Of a stretch of DNA of 64,000 bases, positions 1 to 8,423 are shown in pieces. The position numbers and the translations under genes were made by a program. The notes beneath the pieces are model-generated. The model had not been told where the DNA came from. It did not search any database and saw nothing but the letters and a program-made list of their open reading frames with translations. Each line of letters begins with the position of its first letter. Position 1 is the first letter of the stretch. The DNA is from an uncultured Desulfobacter sp. (GTDB taxonomy: Bacteria > Desulfobacterota > Desulfobacteria > Desulfobacterales > Desulfobacteraceae), in NCBI RefSeq assembly GCF_963665355.1, contig NZ_OY762229.1:1426001-1490000 (forward strand), written 5' to 3'.

Positions 1-1
1 T

Positions 2-1006
2 TTTGCCGGAGCCATGCATATTGATTTAGCTGATTTGCGGGATCAACAATGGGCCATTGCCTTGATGGCCACTTTCGGCGTTGTTGTTTCCACCTTTATT
101 GTCGGCAGCCTTACCTGGCTCGTTCTGGATTTTCTTGCTATCCAAGCCTCTTTTATTTACTGTCTTCTGTTTGGGGCGCTGATTTCACCAACCGACCCGG
201 TAGCTGTTCTGAGCATACTAAAAACAGCCGGCGTCCCGAAAAGCCTTGAGACCAAAATTGCCGGAGAATCACTGTTTAATGACGGTATCGGGGTGGTGAT
301 TTTTTTGATTATTCTCCAACTGGCCCAAGGCCAAGGAGAACTTTCCATCTCCCACGTGGCAACGCTTTTTTTCAAGGAAGTCGGCGGAGGGTTCGTGCTT
401 GGCATGATGATCGGCCTGGTTGCCTATCAGATGCTCAAACGGGTGGACAACTACCAGGTAGAAGTGCTTATCACCCTGGCCATGGTCATGGGTGGCTATG
501 CCTTTGCTGACCGATTCCATATATCCGGCCCAATTGCCATAGTCGTGGCGGGTTTACTTATTGGCAATCAAGGTCGCACCTTTGCCATGTCCGCTCACAC
601 CCGGGAACGTCTTGACGATTTTTGGGAGCTGATCGATGAAATACTCAATGCCATCCTGTTTATGCTGATTGGCCTGGAAATACTGATCATACCATTTAGT
701 CTCGAATTAGTTATTTCCGGACTTTTCTCCATAGTTATTGCTCTCTTTGCCCGTTGGGCATGTGTCGGGGGAGCGGTGCTGGTTATGCGGCCTTTCAGGC
801 CATTCAGTCCGGGAGTGGTCACCATGATGACCTGGGGAGGCTTACGCGGCGGCATCTCGGTTGCACTGGCATTGTCCCTGCCCTATGTTCCTGAGCGGAC
901 AACTATTATCACCATCACCTATATCATTGTCATCTTTTCCATTGTCGTTCAGGGAATGACCTTACAAAAACTGGCCGCCCGACAAGCCAGGAAGAGGGTC
1001 CCGTAA
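2..1006 (+). CDS. Na+/H+ antiporter, CPA1 (NhaP-like) family, 3' part
   Basis: Inner-membrane cation/proton antiporter that exchanges Na+ or K+ for H+. The reading frame is open to the window edge and the residues before the first ATG (FAGAMHIDL) belong to the family, so the gene starts upstream. About ten hydrophobic helices are visible. The family signature around the ion-binding site, SPTDPVAV followed by [11 protein letters not shown], is intact, as is the later [16 protein letters not shown] helix. No cytosolic NAD-binding domain follows, since the protein ends soon after the last helix (ARKRVP). The exchanged ion cannot be told from the sequence. A second, longer antiporter of the same superfamily lies at 57.2-59.0 kb. 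Confidence 0.9.
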   Translation, partial: FAGAMHIDLADLRDQQWAIALMATFGVVVSTFIVGSLTWLVLDFLAIQASFIYCLLFGALISPTDPVAVLSILKTAGVPKSLETKIAGESLFNDGIGVVIFLIILQLAQGQGELSISHVATLFFKEVGGGFVLGMMIGLVAYQMLKRVDNYQVEVLITLAMVMGGYAFADRFHISGPIAIVVAGLLIGNQGRTFAMSAHTRERLDDFWELIDEILNAILFMLIGLEILIIPFSLELVISGLFSIVIALFARWACVGGAVLVMRPFRPFSPGVVTMMTWGGLRGGISVALALSLPYVPERTTIITITYIIVIFSIVVQGMTLQKLAARQARKRVP

Positions 1007-1084
1007 TTTTTGTATCGTTAACAAGGTCTTCAACGTCAAGTGATAGCATCAGCCATACGAAAAATTATAGATCAACCCTCATAA

Positions 1085-1115
1085 GGTCATATTCGACCTA
1101 AGCTTGAATATGACC
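1085..1115. promoter_or_regulatory. 31-bp dyad operator (UAS) copy 1
   Basis: Arms GGTCATAT and ATATGACC separated by 15 bases; the extended arms GGTCATATTC/GAATATGACC are a perfect 10-bp inverted repeat. The right edge lies 91 bp before the GG of the sigma-54 element at 1204, the spacing seen at the other copies. A T-run follows, so it could also act as terminator for the antiporter gene. It is one of eight related dyads in this window. Confidence 0.7.
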
Positions 1116-1203
1116 CTTTTTATCTGATGGACGGAGTGGGTATGAAACTGTCGTTAAGAGCAATTATTCTAATAAACTCAACACAATGCAGACCGATAGG
1201 ATT

Positions 1204-1220
1204 CTGGCACAAATATTGAA
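1204..1220 (+). promoter_or_regulatory. sigma-54 -24/-12 promoter for the BON gene
   Basis: TGGCACAAATATTGAA fits TGGCAC-N5-TTGC except that the final GC is GA. The GG-N10-GA form recurs at most promoters of this set. Transcription would start near 1231, just before the truncated BON reading frame. Confidence 0.7.
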
Positions 1221-1238
1221 TTATTATAGAGTGAATAG

Positions 1239-1751
1239 TCAAAAGATGACCAACCTGCTGAAAAATCAGACGCATGGCTCATTACCAAAGTAAAAACCAC
1301 ACTTTTATTTCATAGGAACGTCAGCACTACGGCAACTGAGGTTTTCGCAAAAGATGGCACCATCACCTTGCGCGGTGAAGCAGACAATAACGCCCAGAAA
1401 GATTTGACGACCGAATATGCCTTGGATGTGGAAGGCGTTAAAAATGTAAATAATGAAATGACCGTTTCAGAGGCCGGTGAGGCAACATCAAGTGCCCAAA
1501 AGATCGCCGCCAAGACGAATGTGGTGGTTGAATTGATTGACGATACGTCTATTACTGCCCTGGTAAAAACCTCATTGCTTTATCATCGCTCAACCAGTGC
1601 CATCAACACCGAAGTTGAGACAAAAAATGGTGTGGTCACGCTGAAAGGCATAGCCAAGACGTCCGCTGAAAAGGATCTGGCCGGCAGATATGCAAGTGAT
1701 GTTAACGGCGTAAATAAGGTTAACAACATCATCATCGTCATCGTCGAGTAA
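1239..1751 (+). pseudogene. BON-domain periplasmic protein lacking its 5' end
   Basis: BON domains bind phospholipid or envelope surfaces and occur in OsmY-type stress proteins. Two BON repeats are readable in one frame. The first begins near SDAWLITKVKTTLLFHRNVS and contains DGTITLRGEA; the second has TALVKTSLLYHRSTSAI and NGVVTLKGIA. The frame is open back to a TAG at 1236-1238, but there is no ATG, no ribosome site and no signal peptide. The only start the frame offers late is a TTG at 1368 inside the first repeat. The presumed sigma-54 start point lies immediately before it, so the leader and signal sequence appear to have been deleted. It may still be expressed from an unusual codon, but I read it as a decapitated OsmY-like gene. 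Confidence 0.65.
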
Positions 1752-1789
1752 GGGACAAGGAATATCCTATTTTTTGAAGGAGTCCAATC

Positions 1790-1954
1790 ATGTACCGACT
1801 TGTATTGTTGTTTGTAATTACGGGGCTTATCTGTTGGTCAGGCAATATCGGCGCCAAGGAGATAAACCTCGGTGCAGGAGAAATCTACCACCAAGGAGAC
1901 CTCACCGTTACCTGTGGCCAATCATCGACTGATCAACCCCTGATGGTCCTGTAA
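1790..1954 (+). pseudogene. Small secreted Cys-rich protein, 5' half (split by IS)
   Basis: An ATG after a good ribosome site (GAAGGAG) opens a frame with a clear signal peptide (MYRLVLLFVITGLICW...GA) followed by a short mature part containing CGQSS. Codon 51 (CTG, 1940-1942) is the last host codon; after it the frame runs into the IS end and stops at 1954. Removing the IS and one copy of the 9-bp target duplication joins this frame exactly to the 3' half at 3859, giving a protein of about 134 residues. No known family is recognised. Confidence 0.75.
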
Positions 1955-3849
1955 AAAGTCAGAGCCCAAATCAAGCTCCTGTTTTTGAGTTTGAACACTA
2001 TTTTGATCATATGATCAAAACTTGTTAAAAAACAATTTTTATAAGCCAAATTGCTCTTTGACATTCCAAAAAGCAGTGTATTACACCCCGAAAGGGCTCC
2101 CCTATGCCTCCTTTATGCATAGCTAAGCGCCTTCTGGACAATAGTTGCCCTGAAGAGGTTGATTCCTGCTGCTTTTAAGGTTGCCGCGAACCTTACTGCT
2201 TGGAGACCTCGATATTTTAATCGTTTCACCCCGGTTCGTCGATCATATTCGGACATTGTTGCTTCGACTCCGGCTCGCCACCGATATCTATCTTTGAACT
2301 CATCTGTCTGTTCATAAGCTCTTCTTCGGGCGATCCTTGCAGCCTTAGCGGTATATCGACTGTACGCGTACTTTTTCCCCTGTTTTACCGGGCAATCTTC
2401 CAGTTGAGGGCAGCCCATGCAGGTATCAAGGGGAAAACCTTGGGTAATCCGTTCCTTCTTTTTCTTTTTAAAAACCGGGGCATGCCCTTGCGGACATGTT
2501 ATGATCTGCCCATCTGCCGCAAGGTTGAAATCAGTAAGGCTGAGCTTTTCCTTTTTGGTCGTTCCCATGGTGGGCGAAACAAGATTAATTCCATCTGACT
2601 GGGCAATCTGGTGATTCTCATCGCTTCCATAAAGAGAGTCCGCCTGGAGTTCTTTGGGAGAAAGGTTTCTCTGCTTGGCGGCATCAATTGCAGGGATAAG
2701 AGCATTGGCATCACTTGCCGAGGCAGGTTCCACCTCAACATGAGTGATAAGATTCAAGGTTCCGGCCTTCTCATCTTCATCCTCTGTTTCTGTAAAGGTT
2801 TCCATCACCTGAACCTGGTAACCTTGTCCCTTATGTCCGCTGTAGGTCGCATCAGGGTCTGAAGGATTTTGAAGTGAGTCTGAAGGAATCTCTTTTGGAG
2901 CTTTAAGCGCAACCTTCTGGCCACTTTCAGGATCAACTTCCAGATTGCACTGCTCTTTCAAAACCCTTTCAAGCAGCTTGTAGCTGTACATGGATGAAAC
3001 ATCAGAGTCGCTTTTAAATTCCTGGATCAGATGGTAAAGATCCTTGCTGACACTTGCAAGAGTTTTAGCTGAATCAGAGGGTTTTACCATGGAAAAGCAG
3101 GACAATGCCTTTTCCGAAATATACTTCCCGATAATATCGGTGCTGATACCGGAAAAATGGTCAGGGTGCTTGCGTTTCAGGTTAACCAGAAATTTATTGA
3201 TACTCGCTGCAAAGATACTGATTCTTCCCAGCCGTCGCATATTTGACTTAACATGGACCGAATCGATTCTTTGGTTGTCAGAATTGACTTCAAACACTGC
3301 TGCAAGTTTGTCTGTAATAGCATTGAAGAGGGTTTTGTCCAGTTTCTTTTCGATCATGAGTTGACGGAAGGTCCACAGGGTTTTCAAACATAGATATTTG
3401 GCGGCATCCGATTCTTCCGTTAAATTCAAGGCATAGTGCCATTGAATATTGAATGCCAGTTGCGATACGGTTTCTTCGTCAGTAAGATCATGAGCTTGCT
3501 GGAGCAGCAAAACACCGAGCATGGTGAAGAGTTCCTTTGTAGGACGTCCTGCTTCTCTTGAGAAATAGGGTTTGATCAGATTGACCGGTAATGAGCGGAG
3601 GATTTCTTTTTGAAAAAGCCCTGCCCAGGAGTCATCGAGCAATTTCCTGCGCTTCGGGCTTAAAAAGTCCCAAGGATCGAAAAGGTGGAGCTGATTGTGG
3701 TCATTTGTTTTAATCATTTAGTCAACCATAAGTTATTGATAACATAGAGTATGTTATACAAAATAAATATTTTTAATACAAGCTAAAAATCGAATTTTAG
3801 CCAATAATATTAACCTGTTAAATTGATTTTGGACTTTTTACGAGTCCAT
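1943..3849. mobile_element. IS1182-family insertion sequence
   Basis: The element is 1907 bp with one transposase. Its ends are imperfect inverted repeats, ATGGTCCTGTAAAAAGTC on the left and the complement of ATGGACTCGTAAAAAGTC on the right. A 9-bp direct repeat CAACCCCTG flanks it at 1934-1942 and 3850-3858. It lies within the coding sequence of a small Cys-rich exported protein, which it splits in frame. The clean target duplication and intact transposase suggest a recent insertion. Confidence 0.88.
2113..3717 (-). CDS. IS1182-family DDE transposase
   Basis: 534 residues, the usual size for the family. The N-terminal part (about 20-130) carries the domain typical of IS1182/IS5-like enzymes, with the EAGRPTKELFTMLGVLLLQ stretch. 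The C-terminal part (about 280-520) is the DDE nuclease: SDPDATYSGHKGQGYQVQV, ADSLYGSDEN and the late RWRAGVEATMSEYDRRTGVKR segment that supplies the E. A Cys-rich patch (CMGCPQLEDCPVKQ) precedes that segment, as in other members. The frame is intact and the gene fills the element. Confidence 0.92.
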   Translation of the reverse strand: MIKTNDHNQLHLFDPWDFLSPKRRKLLDDSWAGLFQKEILRSLPVNLIKPYFSREAGRPTKELFTMLGVLLLQQAHDLTDEETVSQLAFNIQWHYALNLTEESDAAKYLCLKTLWTFRQLMIEKKLDKTLFNAITDKLAAVFEVNSDNQRIDSVHVKSNMRRLGRISIFAASINKFLVNLKRKHPDHFSGISTDIIGKYISEKALSCFSMVKPSDSAKTLASVSKDLYHLIQEFKSDSDVSSMYSYKLLERVLKEQCNLEVDPESGQKVALKAPKEIPSDSLQNPSDPDATYSGHKGQGYQVQVMETFTETEDEDEKAGTLNLITHVEVEPASASDANALIPAIDAAKQRNLSPKELQADSLYGSDENHQIAQSDGINLVSPTMGTTKKEKLSLTDFNLAADGQIITCPQGHAPVFKKKKKERITQGFPLDTCMGCPQLEDCPVKQGKKYAYSRYTAKAARIARRRAYEQTDEFKDRYRWRAGVEATMSEYDRRTGVKRLKYRGLQAVRFAATLKAAGINLFRATIVQKALSYA

Positions 3850-3858
3850 CAACCCCTG

Positions 3859-4110
3859 GCCCTTAAAGATTGCCAGTACTGGGACGATTTCACCAAAACA
3901 TGTCTGTTTGAAAAAACGACTTATGTGTATAAAAATATCGAGTGCATTGAAGAGTGCCAGCACTGGAATAAATTCAACAGTACCTGCCATTACCGGACTA
4001 GGTGTACGTTTTATCCGTCTCAGAAATCATTTGTGAAGACGACATGCGAAAGGTTTGATGACTTCAAAAAGACCTGCCTGCAAACAAAGGATTTGAAGAT
4101 CGGACGCTGA
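3859..4110 (+). pseudogene. Small secreted Cys-rich protein, 3' half (split by IS)
   Basis: Continues the frame broken at 1942. It encodes 83 residues with three similar units of the form C-x-[HYR]-[WF]-[DN]-x-F-x-x-[TS]-C: CQYWDDFTKTC, CQHWNKFNSTC and CERFDDFKKTC. Together with CGQ in the 5' half this gives a small, disulphide-capable envelope protein with three repeats of about 35 residues. I do not recognise the family. The ATG-like start at 3823 lies within the IS end and has no ribosome site. Confidence 0.7.
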
Positions 4111-4172
4111 GAGAGATGTGCGAATGACTGATTTGCAAAATTATGAACCGTAATGAACTGTAGATCGAAACA

Positions 4173-4204
4173 AGTCATATATGGTCATCTGGTTCTATAT
4201 GACC
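4173..4204. promoter_or_regulatory. 32-bp dyad operator (UAS) copy 2
   Basis: AGTCATAT, 16 bases, ATATGACC, with a third half-like GGTCAT in the spacer. It lies 109 bp before the GG of the sigma-54 element at 4311. It belongs to a stretch of about 165 bp shared with 15.6 kb. Confidence 0.7.
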
Positions 4205-4310
4205 TGTTTTTATTATCATTCTCTTCTCCGGCTCTCCGGCCATGATCCATTGATGTAATTATTCTCTGAAAATTTAACATATTAAGACGAAAAATTAAAA
4301 TTTGTTACGT

Positions 4311-4327
4311 TTGGCCCGAAACTTGAA
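4311..4327 (+). promoter_or_regulatory. sigma-54 promoter for the aconitase remnant/korAB
   Basis: TTGGCCCGAAACTTGAA: GG, ten bases, GA. The match to TGGCAC-N5-TTGC is weaker than at the other sites, but it is identical to the element before the cytochrome at 15.76 kb and lies at the expected distance from a dyad. Confidence 0.6.
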
Positions 4328-4333
4328 GTAGTC

Positions 4334-4538
4334 GTGGACATAATTGGGATAAAAACCAGTGGCGGGGCCGACTGCGTTGTTATTGCCGCCATAACGTCCT
4401 GTACCAACACCTCTAAACCGTTTAGGCTCATCGGGGCCGGCCTGATGCGATATCTTGAGGCACTGGGATTTCATGTGGCCGGGGGTTCTGGTGTACCACC
4501 TGTATCGGTAACATCGGCCCTATAATCATATATTCTGT
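4334..4538 (+). pseudogene. Aconitase remnant
   Basis: Two short pieces of aconitate hydratase are fused. The first has GADCVVIAAITSCTNTSKP, holding the first cluster cysteine of the family (SCTNTS). It jumps directly to YLEALGFHVAG, which in real aconitases precedes the other two cluster cysteines. Those (CTTCIGNIGP) are still there but one base out of frame. The span between the pieces and nearly all the rest of the enzyme is missing. GTG at 4334 is only a formal start. The remnant sits between a sigma-54 promoter and korA, suggesting a former acn-korAB unit. Confidence 0.85.
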
Positions 4539-4624
4539 CTCGGAGCGGATATATGTTTTGTTTGAGGATTATTTACAAATTGAATCCATATTATTTTTAA
4601 AAGGAGTCGTTCACGACCACTGAT

Positions 4625-6355
4625 ATGAATATTGATATGAAAATGGATATGACCATTAAAATTGGCGGGGCAGCCGGCCAGGGGATACAGACGATCGGAA
4701 ATCTTTTGGCCCGGGCATGCCGGGATGCAGGGTTTTACATCATGGCGATCAACGATTTTGAGTCCCGGGTCCGGGGCGGTCACAGTTTTTTTCAGATGCG
4801 CATCAGTGATAAGCCGGTTTATGCACCTCATCACCGGGTGGATCTTTTAATTGCCCTTAATAAAGAGACCTGGGACCTGCATAAGGATCAATTACGGGAC
4901 GATGGGATGGCTATCCTGGAGGTACCGCTTGATTCTCCATCCAAACAGGCGGTTTGCATCGAATTCTCAACCATTGCCAAAGAAGCCGGCAATACGCTTT
5001 ATTCCAATACGGTTGCCGCTGCTGCCGGCCTGTCAATACTGGGGGCATCTTTTGACAGAATTGACGCCCTGCTGTCCAGGCAGTTTAATGGAAAAAAGGA
5101 GGATATTATTGAAAAAAATATCAACGCAGCCCGGCTGGGATGTGATGCGGTCAAGGAGATTCGTTTTCCCCGGCAACCGTTTTTAAGGACATCTGCTCCC
5201 AAAGGCCAAATGATGGCAGGCTCCCGGGCGGTTGCCCTGGGTGCCGTTGCATCAGACTGCCGGATAGCGGCATTTTATCCCATGTCCCCTGCAACCAGTA
5301 TCATGCAGCATCTTAGCGGCTGGACAAACCGCCTTCCCCTTGTGGTGGAACAGGCAGAAGATGAAATTGCGGCCGTTAACATGATTATCGGCGCCTCCTT
5401 TGCCGGTGCGCGGGCCATGACCGCCACCTCGGGCGGTGGATTTTGTCTCATGGCAGAAGGCCTTGGTCTTTCAGCCATTACGGAAACCCCTATTGTCATT
5501 GTCGATGCCCAGCGGCCTGGCCCTGCCACAGGCCTGCCGACCCGCACCAGTCAAGGAGATCTTTTATTTGCCATCCATGCCTCCCAGGATGATTTTCCAC
5601 GGTTTGTCTTTGCACCGGGTAACCCCTGGGAAGCCTTTGAAATCACCCAAAAGGCATTTGCCCTGTCTGAAAAATACCAGGTTCCGGCAATTATTCTTAT
5701 GGATCAATATCTGGCAGACGCCATGTTTTTACTGGAACACTCATTTACTTTTCCCAAAAAGGTTGAACGATTTATTGTTGGGGATAAAGATCTTAAAAAC
5801 CCGAAAAATTACAATCGGTATGCGTTGACATCCTCCGGGATTTCGCCCAGGGCACTGCCATGCACAGGGGATGCCAGAGTCGTGGTATCCAGTGATGAAC
5901 ACAGAGAAGACGGCCATATCACCGAGGATATTGATAACAGAAACGCCATGGTCAACAAGCGTAAATCAAAGCTGCCGGATATGATCAGGGAAATGTCTGC
6001 ACCCCAAGGATTGTTCCCCGACGCAAAAACACTGCTGCTGGGGTGGGGATCAACATCGGGCAGCATTAAAGAATCAGTGGAAGGTCTCCGCAACGAGGGA
6101 ATGGATGTGGGTTGCCTTTTATTTACAGACCTGTGGCCCTTTCCCGCCGCAATTGTCGAATCCCATTTAAAAGGCCAGGTCAAAACTATTATTACGGTGG
6201 AACAAAATTCAAGTGCTCAGTTCGGGCACCTGCTAAAAGAGCAGACCGGGATTTCATACACCCATGCCATACTGAAATATGACGGCAGACCCTTTTACCC
6301 GATTGAAATCATGGATGCTGTTAAAGAAGCGGTTAAAGAAAAGGAGAAACATTGA
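4625..6355 (+). CDS. korA: 2-oxoacid:ferredoxin oxidoreductase, fused gamma-alpha subunit
   Basis: Forms with the next gene a thiamine diphosphate enzyme that oxidatively decarboxylates a 2-oxoacid to its CoA thioester, or carboxylates it in reverse, using ferredoxin. Residues about 8-185 are the gamma domain (GGAAGQGIQTIGNLLARA, SRVRGGHSFFQMR). Residues about 195-440 are the pyrimidine-binding domain (FYPMSPATSIMQHL, VEQAEDEIAAVNM, TATSGGGF, QRPGPATGLPTRTSQGDL). The last about 110 residues are the transketolase C-terminal-like domain. The gamma-alpha order is typical of KorA. Several ATGs lie close together (4625, 4637, 4643), so the exact start is uncertain. The 2-oxoglutarate assignment rests on the fusion and on the neighbouring aconitase remnant. 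Confidence 0.88.
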   Translation: MNIDMKMDMTIKIGGAAGQGIQTIGNLLARACRDAGFYIMAINDFESRVRGGHSFFQMRISDKPVYAPHHRVDLLIALNKETWDLHKDQLRDDGMAILEVPLDSPSKQAVCIEFSTIAKEAGNTLYSNTVAAAAGLSILGASFDRIDALLSRQFNGKKEDIIEKNINAARLGCDAVKEIRFPRQPFLRTSAPKGQMMAGSRAVALGAVASDCRIAAFYPMSPATSIMQHLSGWTNRLPLVVEQAEDEIAAVNMIIGASFAGARAMTATSGGGFCLMAEGLGLSAITETPIVIVDAQRPGPATGLPTRTSQGDLLFAIHASQDDFPRFVFAPGNPWEAFEITQKAFALSEKYQVPAIILMDQYLADAMFLLEHSFTFPKKVERFIVGDKDLKNPKNYNRYALTSSGISPRALPCTGDARVVVSSDEHREDGHITEDIDNRNAMVNKRKSKLPDMIREMSAPQGLFPDAKTLLLGWGSTSGSIKESVEGLRNEGMDVGCLLFTDLWPFPAAIVESHLKGQVKTIITVEQNSSAQFGHLLKEQTGISYTHAILKYDGRPFYPIEIMDAVKEAVKEKEKH

Positions 6356-6356
6356 T

Positions 6357-7205
6357 ATGGTTACCCTAAAGGATTTTAATTCAGACTATCAAAATCAGTG
6401 GTGTCCGGGATGTGGAAATTTCGGGATTTTGGAAGCCATGAAAGATGCCCTGACCAAACAGGGTATCCCGCCGGAAAAAATTTTGCTCATTTCCGGCATC
6501 GGCCAGGCAGCCAAAACCCCCCATTTTTTAAACTGCAATATGTTTCACAGTCTTCATGGGAGGGCACTGCCTCTGGCTTTGGGAGCAAAATTGGCCAACC
6601 ATGATCTGAAAATAATAGTGAATTCAGGGGATGGCGATTGCTATGGCGAAGGAGGCAACCATTTCATGCACGCCATCAGGCGGAACACCGATCTGACGCT
6701 GCTTGTGCACAACAATCAGGTATACGGCCTGACAAAGGGTCAGGCATCCCCGACCTCAGGGCTTGGCATGACAACCGCTCTTCAACCCGATGGGGTCATA
6801 TCCGAACCCTTCAACGGACCTGCCGTGGCTTTGAGTCTGGGTGCAGGATTTGTTGCCCGGGGATTTTCCGGCAACAAAGACCATTTAAGCGACCTCATAC
6901 AAAAAGCCATGTCCCATAAAGGGTTGAGCCTCATTGATATCATGCAGCCCTGTGTGTCGTTCAACAAAATCAACACCTTTGAATGGTATAAGAAAAGAGT
7001 GTATGAAGCGGATAATCCTGAACCTGACAATTTTACACAGGCCATGAAGCTGGCCATGGAATGGGGGGATGCCATCCCCATCGGAATCTTTTATCAAACA
7101 AAAAAGCCGGATTTTACATCCCGGATAAAAGGACTTGAAAACGGCCCCCTTATTTTTCGGAACTATGATCCGGAAAAAGCCAGGGCAATATTACAGGATT
7201 CATAA
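6357..7205 (+). CDS. korB: 2-oxoacid:ferredoxin oxidoreductase, beta subunit
   Basis: Catalytic thiamine-diphosphate subunit, 282 residues. It begins one base after the korA stop with AAGGAG before the ATG. The N-terminus has WCPGCGNFGILEAMKDAL; the paired cysteines match the KorB type. The cofactor motif GDGDCYGEGGNHFMHAIRRN is followed by NNQVYGLTKGQASPTS, both diagnostic. No separate ferredoxin subunit is encoded here, so electrons go to soluble ferredoxin. A longer upstream frame exists but lies inside korA. Confidence 0.92.
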   Translation: MVTLKDFNSDYQNQWCPGCGNFGILEAMKDALTKQGIPPEKILLISGIGQAAKTPHFLNCNMFHSLHGRALPLALGAKLANHDLKIIVNSGDGDCYGEGGNHFMHAIRRNTDLTLLVHNNQVYGLTKGQASPTSGLGMTTALQPDGVISEPFNGPAVALSLGAGFVARGFSGNKDHLSDLIQKAMSHKGLSLIDIMQPCVSFNKINTFEWYKKRVYEADNPEPDNFTQAMKLAMEWGDAIPIGIFYQTKKPDFTSRIKGLENGPLIFRNYDPEKARAILQDS

Positions 7206-7217
7206 AGGAGATATAAA

Positions 7218-7592
7218 ATGAGCTTTGCTTTTGATGAAATACAATTGATTGAAGTCCCGGCCGGGACAATCGTCCGTCTCGTCTTTAAAGACACGCTTAA
7301 AAAAGAGGATTATGAACAATTTGTTCCCATGGTGGAAAAGATCATGGAATCCAGGGATAAAATCCGGATGCTGATTGAGCTTCGTGATTTTAAAGGGTGG
7401 TCGGTGGGGGCGATGTGGGAGGATACAAAATTTGGTCTGTCGCATTTTACGGATATTGATCGTCTGGCCATTGTGGGTGATAAACAATGGGAAAAAACCA
7501 TGGCAACATTCATCAAACCGTTTACCACAGCGACTGTAAAGTATTTTGACCTGGAGGAACTTGATGCGGCCAACGTCTGGATCAGTGAATGA
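7218..7592 (+). CDS. SpoIIAA-like (STAS-related) protein
   Basis: 124 residues, 12 bp after korB with an AAGGAG site, so probably part of the same transcript. The fold signature is that of the SpoIIAA-like family: a strand near FDEIQLIEVPAGTIVRLVF, helices with EDYEQFVPMVEKIMES, then RMLIELRDFKGWSVGAMWED and DRLAIVGDKQWEKTM. The family is widespread in marine bacteria and linked to lipid or membrane binding. No catalytic residues or phosphoserine site can be pointed to. The placement behind korAB is not explained by known biology. Confidence 0.75.
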   Translation: MSFAFDEIQLIEVPAGTIVRLVFKDTLKKEDYEQFVPMVEKIMESRDKIRMLIELRDFKGWSVGAMWEDTKFGLSHFTDIDRLAIVGDKQWEKTMATFIKPFTTATVKYFDLEELDAANVWISE

Positions 7593-7821
7593 CAGAATTG
7601 AGCGATTTTCTGTTATCCTGTTTGCGGTATGGACATCGGTGCGGCATGGCTTTGGAGCCAAAGGGTGGGGGCAGGGGAAAGAAAACGCGGAATTGGCAAA
7701 CATGCGCCGCCGCTTGTTGAGCTATGCCACCATGCGCAACTTCAAACAGAAGCTGTTTTTTGCTTTTGTGTGCAACTAATTGGCGAGACAACAAACATAA
7801 AATCAAAAAATGGAGGGAACG
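7593..7821. other. Non-coding gap
   Basis: No homologous gene or signal seen. It has open frames but no credible protein, and lies between the end of the korAB unit and the next small genes. Confidence 0.5.
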
Positions 7822-7881
7822 ATGAAGAAAGTTATAGTGGCAGCAATTTTGGTTATCATTCAGTTAGGAGATAAAAGATGA
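7822..7881 (+). CDS. 19-residue hydrophobic leader peptide ORF
   Basis: ATG after GGAGGGAAC opens MKKVIVAAILVIIQLGDKR and stops in a TGA that overlaps the ATG of the next gene (ATGA). It looks like the first part of a signal peptide cut short by a deletion, the downstream gene being joined to its translation start region. It may now serve as a translationally coupled leader. Too short to assign a function. Confidence 0.45.
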   Translation: MKKVIVAAILVIIQLGDKR

Positions 7882-8198
7882 TACGAAAAAGAATGTTCTC
7901 TTTATTAATAATACTTTCAACACTAACATTTTCTGCTTGTGCCCAAGGTCCCAACAGCCCGATGGGTTACGGGGATGGGCGTAGTATAATGGGATGCAGT
8001 TATGGAGGACGATTTATGTGGTTAATCGTTATAGTTTTAGTCATTGGTGTTATTTATGCCCTGCGTCAGGCTTCAAAATCAAAAGGTTCCGCCGGATCGA
8101 TCACGGAAACATCTTTAGATATTCTGGAGAAGCGTTATGCAAAAGGCGAAATAACAAGAGAAGAATTTGATAAAATGAAAGCTGATATCAAAAATTAA
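7878..8198 (+). CDS. SHOCT-domain membrane lipoprotein
   Basis: 106 residues. The N-terminus is a signal sequence ending in a possible lipobox (TLTFSAC), followed by a Gly-rich linker and a transmembrane helix (MWLIVIVLVIGVIYAL). The C-terminus is a SHOCT motif of about 28 residues (DILEKRYAKGEITREEFDKMKADI). SHOCT modules are common at the ends of small membrane proteins of anaerobes, where they probably mediate oligomerisation. The start overlaps the preceding short ORF by four bases. Confidence 0.75.
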   Translation: MIRKRMFSLLIILSTLTFSACAQGPNSPMGYGDGRSIMGCSYGGRFMWLIVIVLVIGVIYALRQASKSKGSAGSITETSLDILEKRYAKGEITREEFDKMKADIKN

Positions 8199-8423
8199 TG
8201 ATAACGAAAAAGTTAATCTGTATAACTCACATGGGCTGCAAGCCCACAACGAATAATGAAACTAAAGACACCGACAATGCGGGGCTAAAATGAGCGCCCC
8301 AGGCGCTTCGCCCTCTTGTTTCCTGTATCTTGTTTTTAGTTTCTTATAAACAGCCATCACTTGAGGACACAAAAAATGAATAAAAAAATGGGGAATTTTA
8401 ACAATCAATGACAAGGAGTTATT

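Larger units (their letters stand above)
4159..4328 (+). repeat. Duplicated promoter region (matches 15619-15779)
   Basis: From a dyad operator through an AT-rich linker containing CCATGATCCATTGATGTAAT to GTTTGGCCCGAAACTTGA, this sequence is nearly the same as the one in front of the tetrahaem cytochrome. Small indels separate the copies. A whole enhancer-plus-promoter cassette has been copied. Confidence 0.8.

Noticed and set aside
1085-1120. Dyads at 1085, 4173 and 15633 as plain intrinsic terminators, since T-runs follow
   Set aside because: The arms and the 31-32-bp length recur at sites without T-runs, and each lies about 100 bp from a sigma-54 element. A double role stays possible.
8231-8343. 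Small hairpin TGGGCTGCAAGCCCA and the GAAACTAAA/TTTAGTTTC pair as a riboswitch
   Set aside because: Stems are short, there is no T-run at the first, and no conserved riboswitch core is visible.
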